A stretch of 64,000 nt of DNA from Eublepharis macularius (Eukaryota; Chordata; Lepidosauria; Squamata; Eublepharidae): the NCBI RefSeq assembly GCF_028583425.1, contig NC_072807.1:32183001-32247000 (forward strand), given 5' to 3'. Of this stretch, positions 53,598 to 64,000 are shown one piece after another. The notes beneath the pieces are model-generated. The model saw only the letters and a list, made by a program, of their open reading frames with translations. It did not search any database and was not told where the DNA came from. Numbering within the stretch: position 1 is the stretch's first letter; every line of letters begins with the position of its first letter. The translations under genes and the position numbers were made by a program.

Positions 53598-55945
53598 TTG
53601 ATGTCCACAGTGTCTCAAGGTGGGTTGAAAATATCAGAGAGGGAGACCCCAAACATGTCAGCAGATGCATCCTCCACTGCCCGTTCCGCCACTTGGCGTG
53701 AACGAGAAATATTAGATCTTTTGGACTTGTGGGGCGAGGATAAGGTTCAGGAGGCCTTGCGCAGGTCGCATAGAAATATTGACTGCTATCATAAGATTGC
53801 CTCACAAATGGCTGTACGTGGACACAACAGATCCGCTCAGGAGTGCCGCAACAAAACCAAGAGCATGCGCTTGGAGTATAAAAGGGTCGTGGCTCATAAT
53901 GGCACATCGGGTAATTCCCCAACAACATGCGCTTACTACAGGGAGTTGCACAGCATCCTGCGTGGGGACGCAAGCGTTAAGCCAAAGCGCATAGCTCGAA
54001 GCTTGAACATTGCGGTTAAGGAGCTTCCAAGTCGCCCAGAGTTGATCCCATCAGACGGTTCAGAAGAACTCTTCTCTCATGACCTTGTAACCGTGGACTA
54101 CGATCACATACGAAGCTCCACACCTGCTCCAAGAGGTAACAAGGGGTGTGCGTGCCTTCGTCATGGTCACCGCCTACTGTGTTGTTGATTGACCCAGCAA
54201 TAAATGTTACTGGACTGTGACAATTTATTCTTATCCCAATCCACAGTTCAATCCTCCGTGTCCACAGAAGAGGGAACCGACTGTGACCTGGACAGCACAG
54301 TTGATGGACTGGCAGACAAAGGTGAGATTAGTGGGCTTGACAATGCAACACATGCCACAGTTTGCACATTGCATCTTCTCACGCATCGAGATTTTGAAAT
54401 GGGTAACAAAACATTCAGTCGTGTATGGGAGAGCAAGGCAATGATGCAAGGGCCCCTCATTCATGTCTAATTGCAGCACACCGGAAACGACCATCAGTGA
54501 CTGTGAAGGGCTAGGAAAGATGTTTGTGTGCCACTAGTGCACGTCGCCATTCCCTTGATCAAGGAGCGGTCTCCTTTTCCTCCTTGCAATACTAATCTGG
54601 ACTACAAGGGTTAAGTTTGAGTGGAGATAGACAGAACATGATTTGTATCAGCTTCACCGACAGGTCCCATGTCCTGTGTGCCCGGCAAACTGACTCTTTG
54701 AAATTTTTATGGCAAGATGTGTCCATGAATGGTTAGCCATCCGAGGGATGACTGAAAACTATGCTTTCATCATCATGCCAATCCTGACAATTTTTGCTAA
54801 CCCCTATGTCATTCTCTGCCCTTTTTTTTAATAATCTTGCCCAAGAATGGCCAGGACAGGGTTCCTGAATAGACAAGGTGGTTGCTGTTTGGTGGTGTGA
54901 AATGCGCTGATTAGTACTGCAAATTACCACCCGATATTGCTGTCCAAGGACAGGCGCTGTCTTTTTACTTGAAAATGGTAATGATTATCAGTTTCTTAAG
55001 TGCATATCATGTGTGAAATCAGTCCTGGTGGCACATCTGTTCCAGGGTGACAACTCAGCTGGAACATGGAGATCTCAATGAAATGCTGCCGATCATCTTG
55101 CGCTTTGCTGCGGAAACAGAGCTTTCCCCCACCGAAGTTTGAATGGCATTCAACAAGACATTTCATCTATTGGCCCCCCCATTGGAAAACAAGGATGTCA
55201 GGATGTCAACTAAAACCTGGCTAACTGCATCTCTATGTGTGATTCCAAACTGACTCTCATTTTTTTGTGGTCTCCTCAGAAAACATGGCGCCTTGCAATG
55301 ATGCACAGGAAGATTGGATTGGTGTGCGGGGGTCCCCTACCTCGCCCAAGGAATCAACAATTGGTAATTCACTCTGCATTTTCTGTCTCTGATCCTGATA
55401 AGATTTTCATGAATTGATTTCCGCCACAGTATGAGTTATGTTTGTCTCACTTCTACCAAAAATCAATGTTTTCATTCACAGAACGCGCAGGATCTCCAGC
55501 ATTAGAACCAGCAGAGCTCTCACCAGGAACACGTCTTTCAAAAATCAGAAACAGAAAACGAAAAAATGCCGCTCTTTATGGTGTGGCGGACCAAATGCTC
55601 AGCCAAAACAGGACTTTGCACCGAGAGCAGCTTAAGGAATGGAGAGCAGAAAGACAGGAAAATATGAGGTGGTTGGAGGAGGATAAGCGGGTACAAATGG
55701 ATTTTCTGGAGGAAGCAAGGAGGGAAAGGAATGATTTGAGGGAGGCATGGAGGGAAAACCTTGATATAATGAGGGCTGCAGTCGGCACACTGCAAACGCT
55801 TGGGGAATTGATGGTTCAGCAAAAGCAGACGGTCAATCCCTCTGACATGGCACTCAGAATTCCTGAATCACAGCCATCAATTGTCAGAGCAGCCGGTGCT
55901 AAGCGTTCCTGTGTGGGAAAGGCCCGGGAGAGGTTGACGTTGTAG
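53598..55945 (+). CDS. Harbinger gene A: Myb/SANT-like DNA-binding protein
   Basis: Predicted exons are 53598-54135, 54247-54321, 55280-55363 and 55482-55945. Every intron is GT-AG and phase 1, and the joined frame gives 386 residues and TAG at 55943. Residues about 31-125 form a Myb/SANT-like trihelix domain (TWREREILDLLDLWGEDKVQ, RNIDCYHKIASQMAVRGHNR, then AQECRNKTKSMRLEYKRV) with the spaced Trp/aromatic residues of Myb_DNA-bind_4, the kind seen in Harbinger-encoded partners and some SCAN zinc-finger proteins. The middle is acidic. The last exon has a basic KIRNRKRK stretch (possible nuclear signal) and a long charged coiled coil (about 265-345). The first ATG (53598) is used; the next Met, at 53655, is also plausible. 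AATAAA follows at 56210. By family analogy it should bind the element ends and carry the transposase into the nucleus. Confidence 0.85.
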
Positions 55946-56209
55946 AATTGTTTACAGAGCCCTCTTTCATGTTATGTTGTGTGTTGTGTTAACCATCCAC
56001 TGTCAGGGAAAGCATTTCTAACAGTTAGTATCAAGTGATTGCCCATGTCTGAATAATAGCGATGAGTGATGCAAATCTATTAGACAAGATTGCGGTCAAT
56101 GCCCCTGATCAACAACCACTGTTGGCAGTTTCAGCCTTGACATTCCACCCAAAGCCCAATGATCACTTATGTGGCGAACTAAGAACTCAGCATTGTTGGT
56201 TAAACCCAA

Positions 56210-56215
56210 AATAAA
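56210..56215 (+). terminator. Poly(A) signal, gene A
   Basis: AATAAA lies 265 bp after the gene A stop codon. Confidence 0.65.
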
Positions 56216-56742
56216 GTGTTTGTATGTTGCAAACTTGAGGACAATCTTTCTGTATTCTCACCTCCTCTTGTTCTGTCTATGACTGACCGTCACTGGAGAA
56301 ATAAAGGGGAGCATCGGTCAACATGGTTTGGTGGTGGTCTACACTAAATATCTTCAATAGTCACCCACAAGGGGAATGAGAACCGTTTTTTGTCTCCTTA
56401 TAACTCACTTTGAAATAACAATCCTTGGTTTTTGTATGTCTTGGAGCGTAAAGGTGAGCTGATGCTACTCGTGAGAATGTCAATCAGCACGGCTGAGACA
56501 AGGGTCATGTTAGCAGATCCACCTTATCAATGTGTGGGAGGTGTGATGTGATCAAGGAACCTATCGTGGATCAATGTTGTGGATTGTTGTTTTGTGTGGA
56601 ATTTTCCAAATTGAAGTCCATTGAGGATGGCTTGGGAAAAAGATGCCTGTAAGACGGCCACAGTGGTAAGACATCACTCCAAATGCCCTTCCTTTGGAAA
56701 GAATGGGGGCACACAAACGGATTATTAAACTCAGAATAAATT

Positions 56743-56748
56743 TTTATT
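56743..56748 (-). terminator. Poly(A) signal, gene B
   Basis: AATAAA on the minus strand lies about 170 bp after the gene B stop codon. Genes A and B are convergent and end about 530 bp apart. Confidence 0.65.
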
Positions 56749-56916
56749 AACAAACACACAAACTAACATCACACAACAAGAAAGATACGTTAGGCTTCTT
56801 AAAAATTGCCTATAACTATGATGGGACCAACTATTAACATTTCAGAAAGTGATCTGGAAAGGGCCAAATTCAACAACTCAGACTGGACAAAAAAGGGGCT
56901 CACAAACAAAAATCGA

Positions 56917-59410
56917 CTAAACACCCTCCTCTGTTGGAGTTGCACCCCTGTTGGTCTGTCCCCGCTGCCGTTCCCGCCTCTCCATCCGTGACATTCTCCT
57001 GCTCAGCCTTGTCAGTCTGGCATCGAACGAGGACATCCTATCCATCATTTTGGTAACTGTGAAAACAGTGTCAAGTGAAGTGTTAAGCGAATGTTAATGT
57101 GCCCCTCACATCACATTTCCAGTAAGTGTATCGCTGCTAGAACAACAGACAACAGTCATGTTTAACAAAACTGAGATTTCCAGGGATTCAATAAAAGAAT
57201 GCATGATAGCGCTTCCTTTGCTGTCATCTGTTGGAGCATGGGGTGGCCGACACACCATGCAACCCACAACTTTTATTGCTAACGGGCGGTTAGAGAGAAA
57301 GTATGTTTCCTTTCCGTCAACAGATGACACATTGCAATTTTGATGTTTCAGAGACCTCTAGGTGACCTCGAGGTAAAAGAAATGCACCTCTGGATCAGTG
57401 AACGGTTCGAGTTTTGGGTGGGTGGGGGTGTGTTCGCCCGGCCTTATCAGTACAACAATAGTGGAATTTAGCTGTTTCTTTCAAAAGCAGCAGGTGTTCC
57501 AAAACCCCCCCAAAAATGGTCAGCATGTGCCGTGGCGATATGCAAGGTACAGTTATTGTGCTGGACAATGTGGTGTTGGAGAATCACCGGCAATGTGGAG
57601 TGATGTCCCGCAACCCTCAGGTGTGATCAGAACAGGGAGGTGAAAAAAACACTCACTGGTCCCTCCAATTCTCCCCTCCAGGCCGTTAAGCAGGCGGTAG
57701 ACATCCTCCACCGTGTGCTGTTCAGTTGGATGCCGCTGTGTGGAGGATGAATGGGGCTGTGCCTCAGCAGGATCAGCTTGGAAAGAAAAGGGAAATACAC
57801 GCTGTTCAGTTATGACTTCTGCATAGACATTGCGCGCAGTGTTGTCCAAATGGGAATATGCCTTACTTTGCAAAAGGGTTCTTGTCCTTAATTTTTTTCA
57901 TGGTGTTCAAAATGGAATTGCATGTCAATCCTTTGGCATGGATGCGGATTGTGCTTAGAGGTTTGTGCTCATTCTGCAGTTTCCATGCCAAAAGGAAAAT
58001 TTTGGTGGGTTGAACATCTGATTTTCTTTTGATGGTGTGCTCAACGCTTATTGATAAGCGACACGGATTAACAGCACACCACTGTACAGGGAACAGTTCA
58101 CCACAAAACAACATGATGTGAGAGGGAACCAGTCAATGTGCAGATGTGATCCTTTTAAATGCCCCTTTTAGGGTTTCTAGTCTGGGTAATCCACATTACA
58201 AAGATAAAGTCATTTGTGATTTTCGACACACACGACTCCATCATGCTTACAGGTGGCGGGAGTCTGAACCTGGGCAACATCAACAGGGCCAGGCAACTCT
58301 TCTGAGTAGTCCTCCTGGACACCGCTGGTCTCCCCTTCTGCTGGCAAGGCTTGCCGCTCGTCCTGGCTGCGATGAACCACTAAAAAAAAAATTAAACAAA
58401 GAACAGAGATGCTCAGATGACTTTTTATGTTTATGCAAGCTACAGCAGCCACCAAGAAAATTAGAATAAACTAGTGACATCTCATTAAGTGGTTTTCCTG
58501 GCCCTGTGATAAAACATGATTTTTTTCATTCCAGTATATAACACTTAACTGCTGACCCTTTATGAGCCAAGGACAAAAGGACAGTGGTTCCTATCACTGG
58601 ATCAGCAACAAACCCCCCCCCACCCAATTTTTTTTAATTTGTAGACAGGAAAAAAGGAACCTTTTGTTTGGTGCAGCATTTGGGCGTGGAAGATGCTTGG
58701 GCACTCCTTGTGTATGTAAGAGTGCTTGAGCTGGATGGCCAATGCACCTGAGGATTTAATCTTTGTGAGGCAGGTCTGACTACGAGTAGCGCTTTATTAG
58801 AAAAAAAATTGGGCCGGGGCCAGACCGTCCACTAATCGTTCAAATGGGTCAGGCAGTCAAAACGAGATATTGGGTTCTCTAATGTGACACTTGAAAAGGC
58901 AATGATATATCGATTCGATGTTATTTTTTTTTCTTTTATTCTCAAGGACACCCCAGACACATGTTGGACACTTTGCAGATTAGGTCCTCTGGGGAGGGAC
59001 AGGACTATGGAATGAAGCAATGATGCAAAGAGTCTTTTTTGCAAATTTTAAAAAAAAATCACCTTACCAGAATGACGGCGGGCGATCCAGCTCGGTCTCC
59101 CGGCTTGCTCCCAGAGGCGGAGCATCGTGGAGAAGTGTGCAGGGCGAGCGCTTTGGCGGGGAATGCCCTGCCAGGCCTCCAGGGCGTCGAAGAAGGCACC
59201 CTTAACCCGCTTAAACTTTGAGCGGCATTGCTCCGCGGAACGGGTGAAACCGCGGGCACCCATCTGCCTTGATAGCCTGAGAAAGATCAGGCGAGTAGGC
59301 AGATGGGTGCTTTTCATCACCCGTTCCGCTTTTCCACTTCTCTCGAGGAGTTCCAGCATGGCCTCGACCTCCGCTTCCCTCCAAAACACTCCCTTGCCGC
59401 TGGGCGCCAT
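56917..59410 (-). CDS. Harbinger gene B: second Myb/SANT-like protein
   Basis: Predicted exons from 5' to 3' are 59068-59410, 58251-58379, 57657-57776 and 56917-57056. All are GT-AG with phase-1 introns, and they join to 243 codons plus TAG. Residues about 8-110 form a Myb/SANT-like domain (VFWREAEVEAMLELLERSGK, ARGFTRSAEQCRSKFKRVKG, then FSTMLRLWEQAGRPSW), with Trp at 10, the basic AEQCRSKFKRVK helix and a final conserved Trp pair. The middle exons are Glu/Gln/Pro-rich. The last exon encodes a basic amphipathic helix (RMSSFDARLTRLSRRMSRME), likely a short coiled coil. Its sequence differs strongly from gene A, but its architecture and intron phases are the same. Gene B lies between gene A and the transposase and shares the transposase's strand. 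Its role is inferred: a second transposase partner or a regulator. Confidence 0.85.
59068..59410 (-). CDS. Gene B exon 1 (Myb/SANT domain)
   Basis: It encodes 114 codons plus one base and ends at CTG|GTAAGG. The ATG at 59408-59410 sits in a favourable ATGG context with A-rich sequence upstream. Confidence 0.85.
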
Positions 59411-59431
59411 TTTTGTTAGTGCTTAATGCCC

Positions 59432-59439
59432 TATCGATA
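59432..59439. promoter_or_regulatory. TATCGATA motif upstream of gene B
   Basis: A perfect 8-bp palindrome, 22 bp before the gene B start codon. See the related motifs near genes A and C. Confidence 0.5.
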
Positions 59440-60176
59440 AATTGCACTCCTTCTTCTGCGCATGCACGAAATCGTCTCCAGCTCTCAAAAAAGGCGCGAA
59501 TAAAAACCATCCGTTATCATCTTGCGGAGAGCGCTGCGCACTTTAACGATTGATCGAAATTTCAAATTTTAAAAATAACGTGAATGGCGAACACAACTCT
59601 ATCAAATTGTGAGAAAGGAAGGCAAAAGTTACCAAAAAAAATTGGACACTGCGTGGATTGTTTACAAGACATTTCAACGTGATCTGAAACAAAACGTGTT
59701 GGATTCATTGGCTTTGTACTTGAGACATTGGAGACAACCTTTTATTGGTTTACCAAAAGATAAAAAATTAATGTGAACAAACCGGGGGGGGGGGGGGTTT
59801 GTGTCTTGTCTTTTTTCTCCCTTTTTTTTTTTATTTTAATTTTTCTATGTATGAGTCAATATTTTCAACGGTAGTCCTAGGTGAAATACACCCTGGGCTA
59901 GTTTTTTTCAAGACACGGCAAAGGGGCACACGTGGGAAACCGGTTTGGCCACTGTGCAGAGACCATCATCTTACCCAATGTCGCGTTCTGGATCATAGGA
60001 TGTCGCATAACAGTGCATGCATAAGTGCAGGATAAATTTTTGTTTTGATCATGTGGGAGTGAACCCCCACAACGTTTGTGCTACTGATCAGAGTCTTCAA
60101 TGTATTGAAAATGATTCCTGTGGAGCAATCTTCCCTTTCAATAATTTCACAGTCATTGAACCAAGTAAATCCAAAC

Positions 60177-60182
60177 TTTATT
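60177..60182 (-). terminator. Poly(A) signal, transposase
   Basis: AATAAA on the minus strand lies about 75 bp after the transposase stop codon. Confidence 0.65.
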
Positions 60183-60253
60183 TTTAATAAAGAATCATGC
60201 ATTCAAAAAGTAATTTGAGAAGGAACATTCTTGACATCAGAGCATTAAACCCA

Positions 60254-60976
60254 CTATGTATGATGTCCATGCTGTAACCCACGAGCCATCCAACTCGACA
60301 CCACCTCACGCACCGCCTTGCCCTGATCCAGATGGTTGTCTTGCATTTCCCCATCTTGTCCTGCCACCCTGGAGATGAGCAGTGGGTCTACATCGCCCAC
60401 CCCTCCAACGATGTCGTGCCCCCTATCCTCACAGAGGTTGTGGAGGACCACGCAGGCGGTGACAATTGACACCACGTTTTGTTCTCTGGCCAATAGTCTG
60501 TGGGACAGGCACCTGAACCTGGCCTTCAAGCGGCCGAAAGCACACTCCACCCGATTGCGTGCTCTAGCAAGACACCGGTCAAACCTCCTATGTGCCTCTG
60601 TTTCCGCAAATCTTCCGAATGGCTTCAACAGCCAACGGCGCATCGGGTAGGCACCATCTGCAAGCACCAAGGGAGGCACATGAACTCCATCGACACAGAT
60701 GGTAGGATTGCCAGGCACAAAGGACCCAGAGTCCATAGCAACACAGAATGCGGAGTGAGTGAAGACGAAGGCGTCGTGATTTCGACCACTCCACCCAATC
60801 TCTGCATCGATGAACCTTCCCCGGTGATCAACAGTTCCCTGGAGAAGGATTGATGAATAACTTTTACGGTTACCGTACTGGTCGGGCCTTCCTCCAGGGG
60901 AACATATGGGGATGTGTGTGCCATCAATGGCCCCAATGCAGTGTGGCATCCCAAGTTGCAGGAAACCGTCCATTAT
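60254..60976 (-). CDS. Transposase exon 2 (DDE catalytic core)
   Basis: 240 codons plus stop, preceded by a pyrimidine-rich tract and TTTTCAG. It holds all three catalytic acids. Confidence 0.9.
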   Translation of the reverse strand: MMDGFLQLGMPHCIGAIDGTHIPICSPGGRPDQYGNRKSYSSILLQGTVDHRGRFIDAEIGWSGRNHDAFVFTHSAFCVAMDSGSFVPGNPTICVDGVHVPPLVLADGAYPMRRWLLKPFGRFAETEAHRRFDRCLARARNRVECAFGRLKARFRCLSHRLLAREQNVVSIVTACVVLHNLCEDRGHDIVGGVGDVDPLLISRVAGQDGEMQDNHLDQGKAVREVVSSWMARGLQHGHHT

Positions 60977-61941
60977 CTGAAAAGGAAATAAAAAATGCAA
61001 ACCAGTCAAGATGTGAAACAAAGGCATTCAATGAACCACATCTAATTGCTTTCTCCATAACCATCATATGGGAATCACATGTCAATGAGAAGACAGTTCA
61101 TGTCAGCAATGAGGCAGGACCATACCATGTCAACTTCATTGTGCAAAGCCAGTGACAAGAAAACTTTCACAAGTTACACTCACACTCTTTTTGGAAATGT
61201 TAAGGCACACACACACACAGACACGCAAGTGGTGGATGGTGCAGCCCTCTGTAATTAAAGTCAGGAATTATTCAATGTCTACCGGTGTCGATATAACAGT
61301 TTAATGAACTAACAGAAAGACATTACCCTCCCAACGTTGGTCCCTAGCCGAACGGTCTTCGAAAGCAGCTTGTGCTCGACGGCCAGACAGAATTCAATCA
61401 CCAGACTGGCGACGGTGGAGCGACCGACCCCGAAGATGTCATTTGCCACCTGGTAAGTGGAGCCGCTTGCCAGGAACCACACAGCCACAGCCACCCTCTT
61501 CTCCACAGATATGGCTTCTCGAAACGTGGTCCGTTGCCTCTCCAGACGAGGTCGAAGCACAGAAACAAGATAGCCAAAGGTGCTGCGGGACATTCGGAAT
61601 CGGCAGATCCATTCGTGGTCATCCCAGACTTGGAGCACTATCCGCTCCCACCAGTGATCGCTTCGTGGATAGACCCAGCAATCTCTGGGATCATTCAACT
61701 CAGCCACAGAACACCACTGTAACGCAGGGTCATTCCCTTCAGCTCGGATCCGGCGACGGCGTCGGGATGCAAAGGCAAGCAGGCGACGACGGATGCGTCT
61801 TCTTTGATGAAGGAATCGAGCAGTCGCACGATTCGAACGAGCGATGTATCGACTGTAAGATCGAAACATCTCTGAACTGCAACGAAGCAACATGGCAACC
61901 ACTTGTCCGATCAGAAACAGAACCGTCTCTCTTGGAGCCAT
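60254..61941 (-). CDS. Harbinger gene C: PIF/Harbinger DDE transposase
   Basis: Two exons, 61327-61941 and 60254-60976, are joined in phase 0 (AGG|GTAATG to TTTTCAG|ATAATG) and give 445 residues. The N-terminus is Arg-rich. A helix-turn-helix region follows (VEKRVAVAVWFLASGSTYQV, then FGVGRSTVASL), as in HARBI1-type proteins. The catalytic core is intact: GAIDGTHIPI (Asp about 223), LADGAYPMRRW (Asp about 312) and RNRVECAFGRLKARFRCL (Glu about 349), the DDE_4-type triad, plus HNLCEDRG near the end. Length and order match the family. It would cut and rejoin the element ends. In the characterised system it needs a Myb-like partner to enter the nucleus and bind DNA, and this element offers two candidates. 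The ATG at 61941 is the first in frame and fits the family. No frame damage is visible. Confidence 0.92.
61327..61941 (-). CDS. Transposase exon 1 (helix-turn-helix region)
   Basis: 205 codons from ATG at 61941 to the GTAATG donor. It encodes the Arg-rich start and the DNA-binding region. Confidence 0.88.
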
Positions 61942-62248
61942 AGTGATCGCCCACCGCTCTAACTACCCACAAAGGAAAAACGCACAGCGCACGGCTTTTA
62001 TGCCGATTCAAATTCACCCGCGCTGAAAAGGGGACCAATAGTTGGAAGGAGCGCTGACGTGAAACGTGGGCATCCTATCGCTGAACACTTGGTGGGTTGG
62101 TCCTCGCAATTTCAAGTTGCCGATATATTGTCAGTACGGAATAAAATAAACTTTTGGGAGAAATGCGTGTTGGTGTAATGAATGTTGCAAACGACGGACC
62201 TAACCCAAAGTGAAAATTAGGGGCAATCGACTACACATACCAACAAAC

Positions 62249-62261
62249 TATCGATATATCG
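62249..62261. promoter_or_regulatory. TATCGATATATCG motif, right end of Harbinger
   Basis: It lies about 310 bp upstream of the transposase start and about 225 bp inside the right terminus. A related CCGATATATTG is at 62120-62130. Confidence 0.5.
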
Positions 62262-62446
62262 GAAATAAACAACAATTTTTTAAAAAATGCGTAGTGATGT
62301 CATCGCGTATGCGATGGAAGGACACGCCCCGAAAAGCGCATTTCTAACGGAGATGTGAACAGAATTCGGCGCGCAACATCCGCTATCGGAAAGGGTGTGA
62401 GAACACCAAAGGGGGAAATGCGCGCTGGAGAACAACAGAAGACAAG

Positions 62447-62485
62447 CGGAAGAAATGCGAAGGGGAAGGTAGTGTGGATTCAGCC
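62447..62485 (-). repeat. Harbinger right terminal inverted repeat
   Basis: Read inward on the minus strand: GGCTGAATCCACACTACC then TTCCCCTTCGCATTTCTT. It is followed outside by the AAC duplication. Confidence 0.85.
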
Positions 62486-62644
62486 AACATTTCACTTCCA
62501 CAATAGTCTGCACAAGAATTGAACATGCTCTCTGCCTTAGAGGAATAGTGATGGCAGTTAAGCAACAGGTTTTTTTTAAAAAGAAAAGTGTGTGTTTGTG
62601 GGGGGAGAATTAGTCTGCTCAAGTCCCTAGCAGTTTATAGCATA

Positions 62645-62928
62645 CGTAAAGCAAGCACCGAGTCATTACTGACCCATGCGGGGGACGTCACATCACAATG
62701 TTTTCTTGGCAGACTTTTTATGGGGTGGTTTGCCATTGCCTTCCCCAGTCATCTATACTTTACCTCCAGGAAACTGGGTACTCATTTTACTGACCTTGGA
62801 AGGATGGAAGGCTGAGTCAGCCTTGAGCTGGCTACCTGAACCCGGCTTCCGCCAGGATCGAACTCAGGTCGTGAGCAGAGCTTGGGCTGCAGTACTGAGC
62901 TTACCACTCTGCACCATGGGGCTCTTGG
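62645..62928 (-). mobile_element. Sauria SINE, near full length
   Basis: The minus strand has the head GGTGCAGAGTGGTAAGCTCA, B box GAGTTCGATCCTGGCGG, body GACTCAGCCTTCCATCCTTCC and Bov-B-type tail GGCAATGGCAAACCACCCCA. Identical GTTTATAGCATA flanks lie at 62633-62644 and 62929-62940. Confidence 0.9.
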
Positions 62929-62940
62929 GTTTATAGCATA

Positions 62941-64000
62941 ATGGAGAGGAAAATGTGAATTGAGTGGTGGTGGTTAGATTATCTATTTATCCTTCCATGA
63001 TTCTTCCTGGCCTCCCCTATGAGCTACTATAGTTTTTAACATTTATTTGTAGCTGACAATCTTTGCTAGGTTTTTTTTTTTAAAACATCAGTGTGGATTT
63101 GACCCTTATCCTACCACTCCACTGAGCAAAGTTTATTTATTTATTTAAATGTTCAAACTGGCTAAATATCTCTTTCCAAAATATCAATCCTCTTTCATGT
63201 TACTTAGATGTAATGCATTACCTTCCACTGAGATGATGAGCCGTTTTACCATCATTCCCCCTGAGAAACTTTATTGTACTTATTGAAAGGATCAAGTTGA
63301 CTCAATTGCCCATATATCCTTTTTAGCTGCCCCTGTTATAATTCACTTCGCAATCAATATATTACTCCTTGGACTCAACGTCTACAAAATATTTCTGAAC
63401 AACAGAAATGAAAGATTTTACTATCAAACAAGATAAAGTGTACGTGTGATCTAACCATACTTATCTATGCAGTTATAAATTACTTCTAAAATATTTTGAC
63501 ATATGGCTTGTAGGCTGTTAAGTTATGGGTAAAGGAAAGAAAAAATATTTATATTCCACCTTTCTTTTAGCTCAAGTTTGAAACTCTCCTCCAAACTAAG
63601 AAGGCTTCCTACACAGAAGCGGCTTGACTCCTCGGAGGATGGTTGGATCCACTTCCATTGTTCTTTTCAAAAAACAAATTGGGTCAAGTGGACCTTGTGA
63701 AATATATTTAGGTCTAAGATAACCAAGGAGTTCTTAATTTATCTGCAGGGACCACATTCTGCTATCAGGTGGATGGGTGGAGCTGGGAGTACAATCATTT
63801 TGGAAAGAGATCAGTTCCCGCTTCTCTTGTTTAATCAGAACATTTCCACTCCCAAATCAAACGGTGCAAAGGAGAAAGGAGAATAAACTAGCAATACCCG
63901 TACCTTATTATTTCAGATGGTATTTGAGTGGGGGCTTCAGATGAAAGCTGCAGCAGGCTACAGGGTCCATCTTGCAGAATCACAGTTCTTGCAAAACTGC
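62941..64000. other. Intergenic, no gene seen
   Basis: AT-rich sequence with no recognisable exon. A TATTTATATTCCACCTTTCT segment near 63548 may be a SINE remnant. Confidence 0.4.

Larger units (their letters stand above)
52792..62485. mobile_element. Three-gene PIF/Harbinger DNA transposon, 9.7 kb
   Basis: The termini are GGCCGAATCCACACTTCC (left) and, inverted, GGCTGAATCCACACTACC (right). Both continue into C/T-rich sequence. They are flanked by AAC at 52789-52791 and 62486-62488. Inside are a spliced PIF/Harbinger transposase (minus strand, right end) and two spliced Myb/SANT-like genes: A on the plus strand at left, B on the minus strand in the middle. All three frames are open across every predicted splice, and all DDE residues are present. 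CpG-rich subterminal DNA is little decayed. Together these suggest a recent insertion. Nothing else in the window is this intact. The size and the third gene are unusual for the superfamily. Confidence 0.92.

Noticed and set aside
57106..57343. Overlapping short open frames between exons 3 and 4 of Harbinger gene B
   Set aside because: They fall in a predicted intron, lack splice support and show no domain.

Overview
The window is vertebrate nuclear DNA, almost certainly from a squamate reptile. Two near-complete Sauria SINEs (tRNA head, Bov-B-type tail), three 5S rRNA-headed SINEs, many tRNA-derived SINEs, CR1/L2-type fragments and an unusually rich set of Penelope-like (PLE) sequences support this. 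I cannot name the species. The only host gene I can support is exon 1 of HCN4 (hyperpolarisation-activated pacemaker channel) on the minus strand at 13174-13859, inside a CpG island. Positions 1-13173 are therefore HCN4 intron 1, and everything above about 14.4 kb is 5' intergenic DNA, which holds no further host exon that I recognise.

Layout: 1-13.1 kb, HCN4 intron 1 with SINEs, three MITE-like hairpins and a U2 snRNA pseudogene. 13.1-14.5 kb, HCN4 exon 1 and promoter CpG island. 14.5-24.6 kb, intergenic DNA with nested MITEs, short PLE-derived units, an L2/CR1-like fragment and a 104-bp tandem array built from a 5S-SINE head. 24.7-27.9 kb, a nearly intact PLE (reverse transcriptase plus GIY-YIG nuclease) with a 541-bp inverted duplication of its own 3' end, hammerhead-ribozyme-like motifs in both arms and a 12-bp target duplication. 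32.4-36.1 kb, a 3.7-kb palindromic hAT-like element with an 8-bp target duplication and internal tandem arrays. 36-52.8 kb, repeat-rich intergenic DNA. 52.8-62.5 kb, a 9.7-kb PIF/Harbinger transposon. 62.5-64 kb, intergenic DNA with a Sauria SINE.

The standout is the Harbinger element. It has matching termini, a 3-bp AAC duplication and three apparently intact spliced genes: a two-exon DDE transposase and two different Myb/SANT-like proteins. Each Myb-like gene has four exons joined entirely by phase-1 introns. Known Harbingers typically carry one transposase and one Myb-like partner, which brings the transposase into the nucleus and to DNA. The third gene suggests a duplicated and diverged partner. 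A TATCGATA-like motif lies upstream of each of the three start codons. Two small MITEs elsewhere in the window (3858-4061 and 18540-18654) share its terminal GGCCG-ATCCACAC signature and may be its dependants.

Splice structures, domain calls and family assignments come from reading the sequence and from recalled family knowledge. No database search was run.
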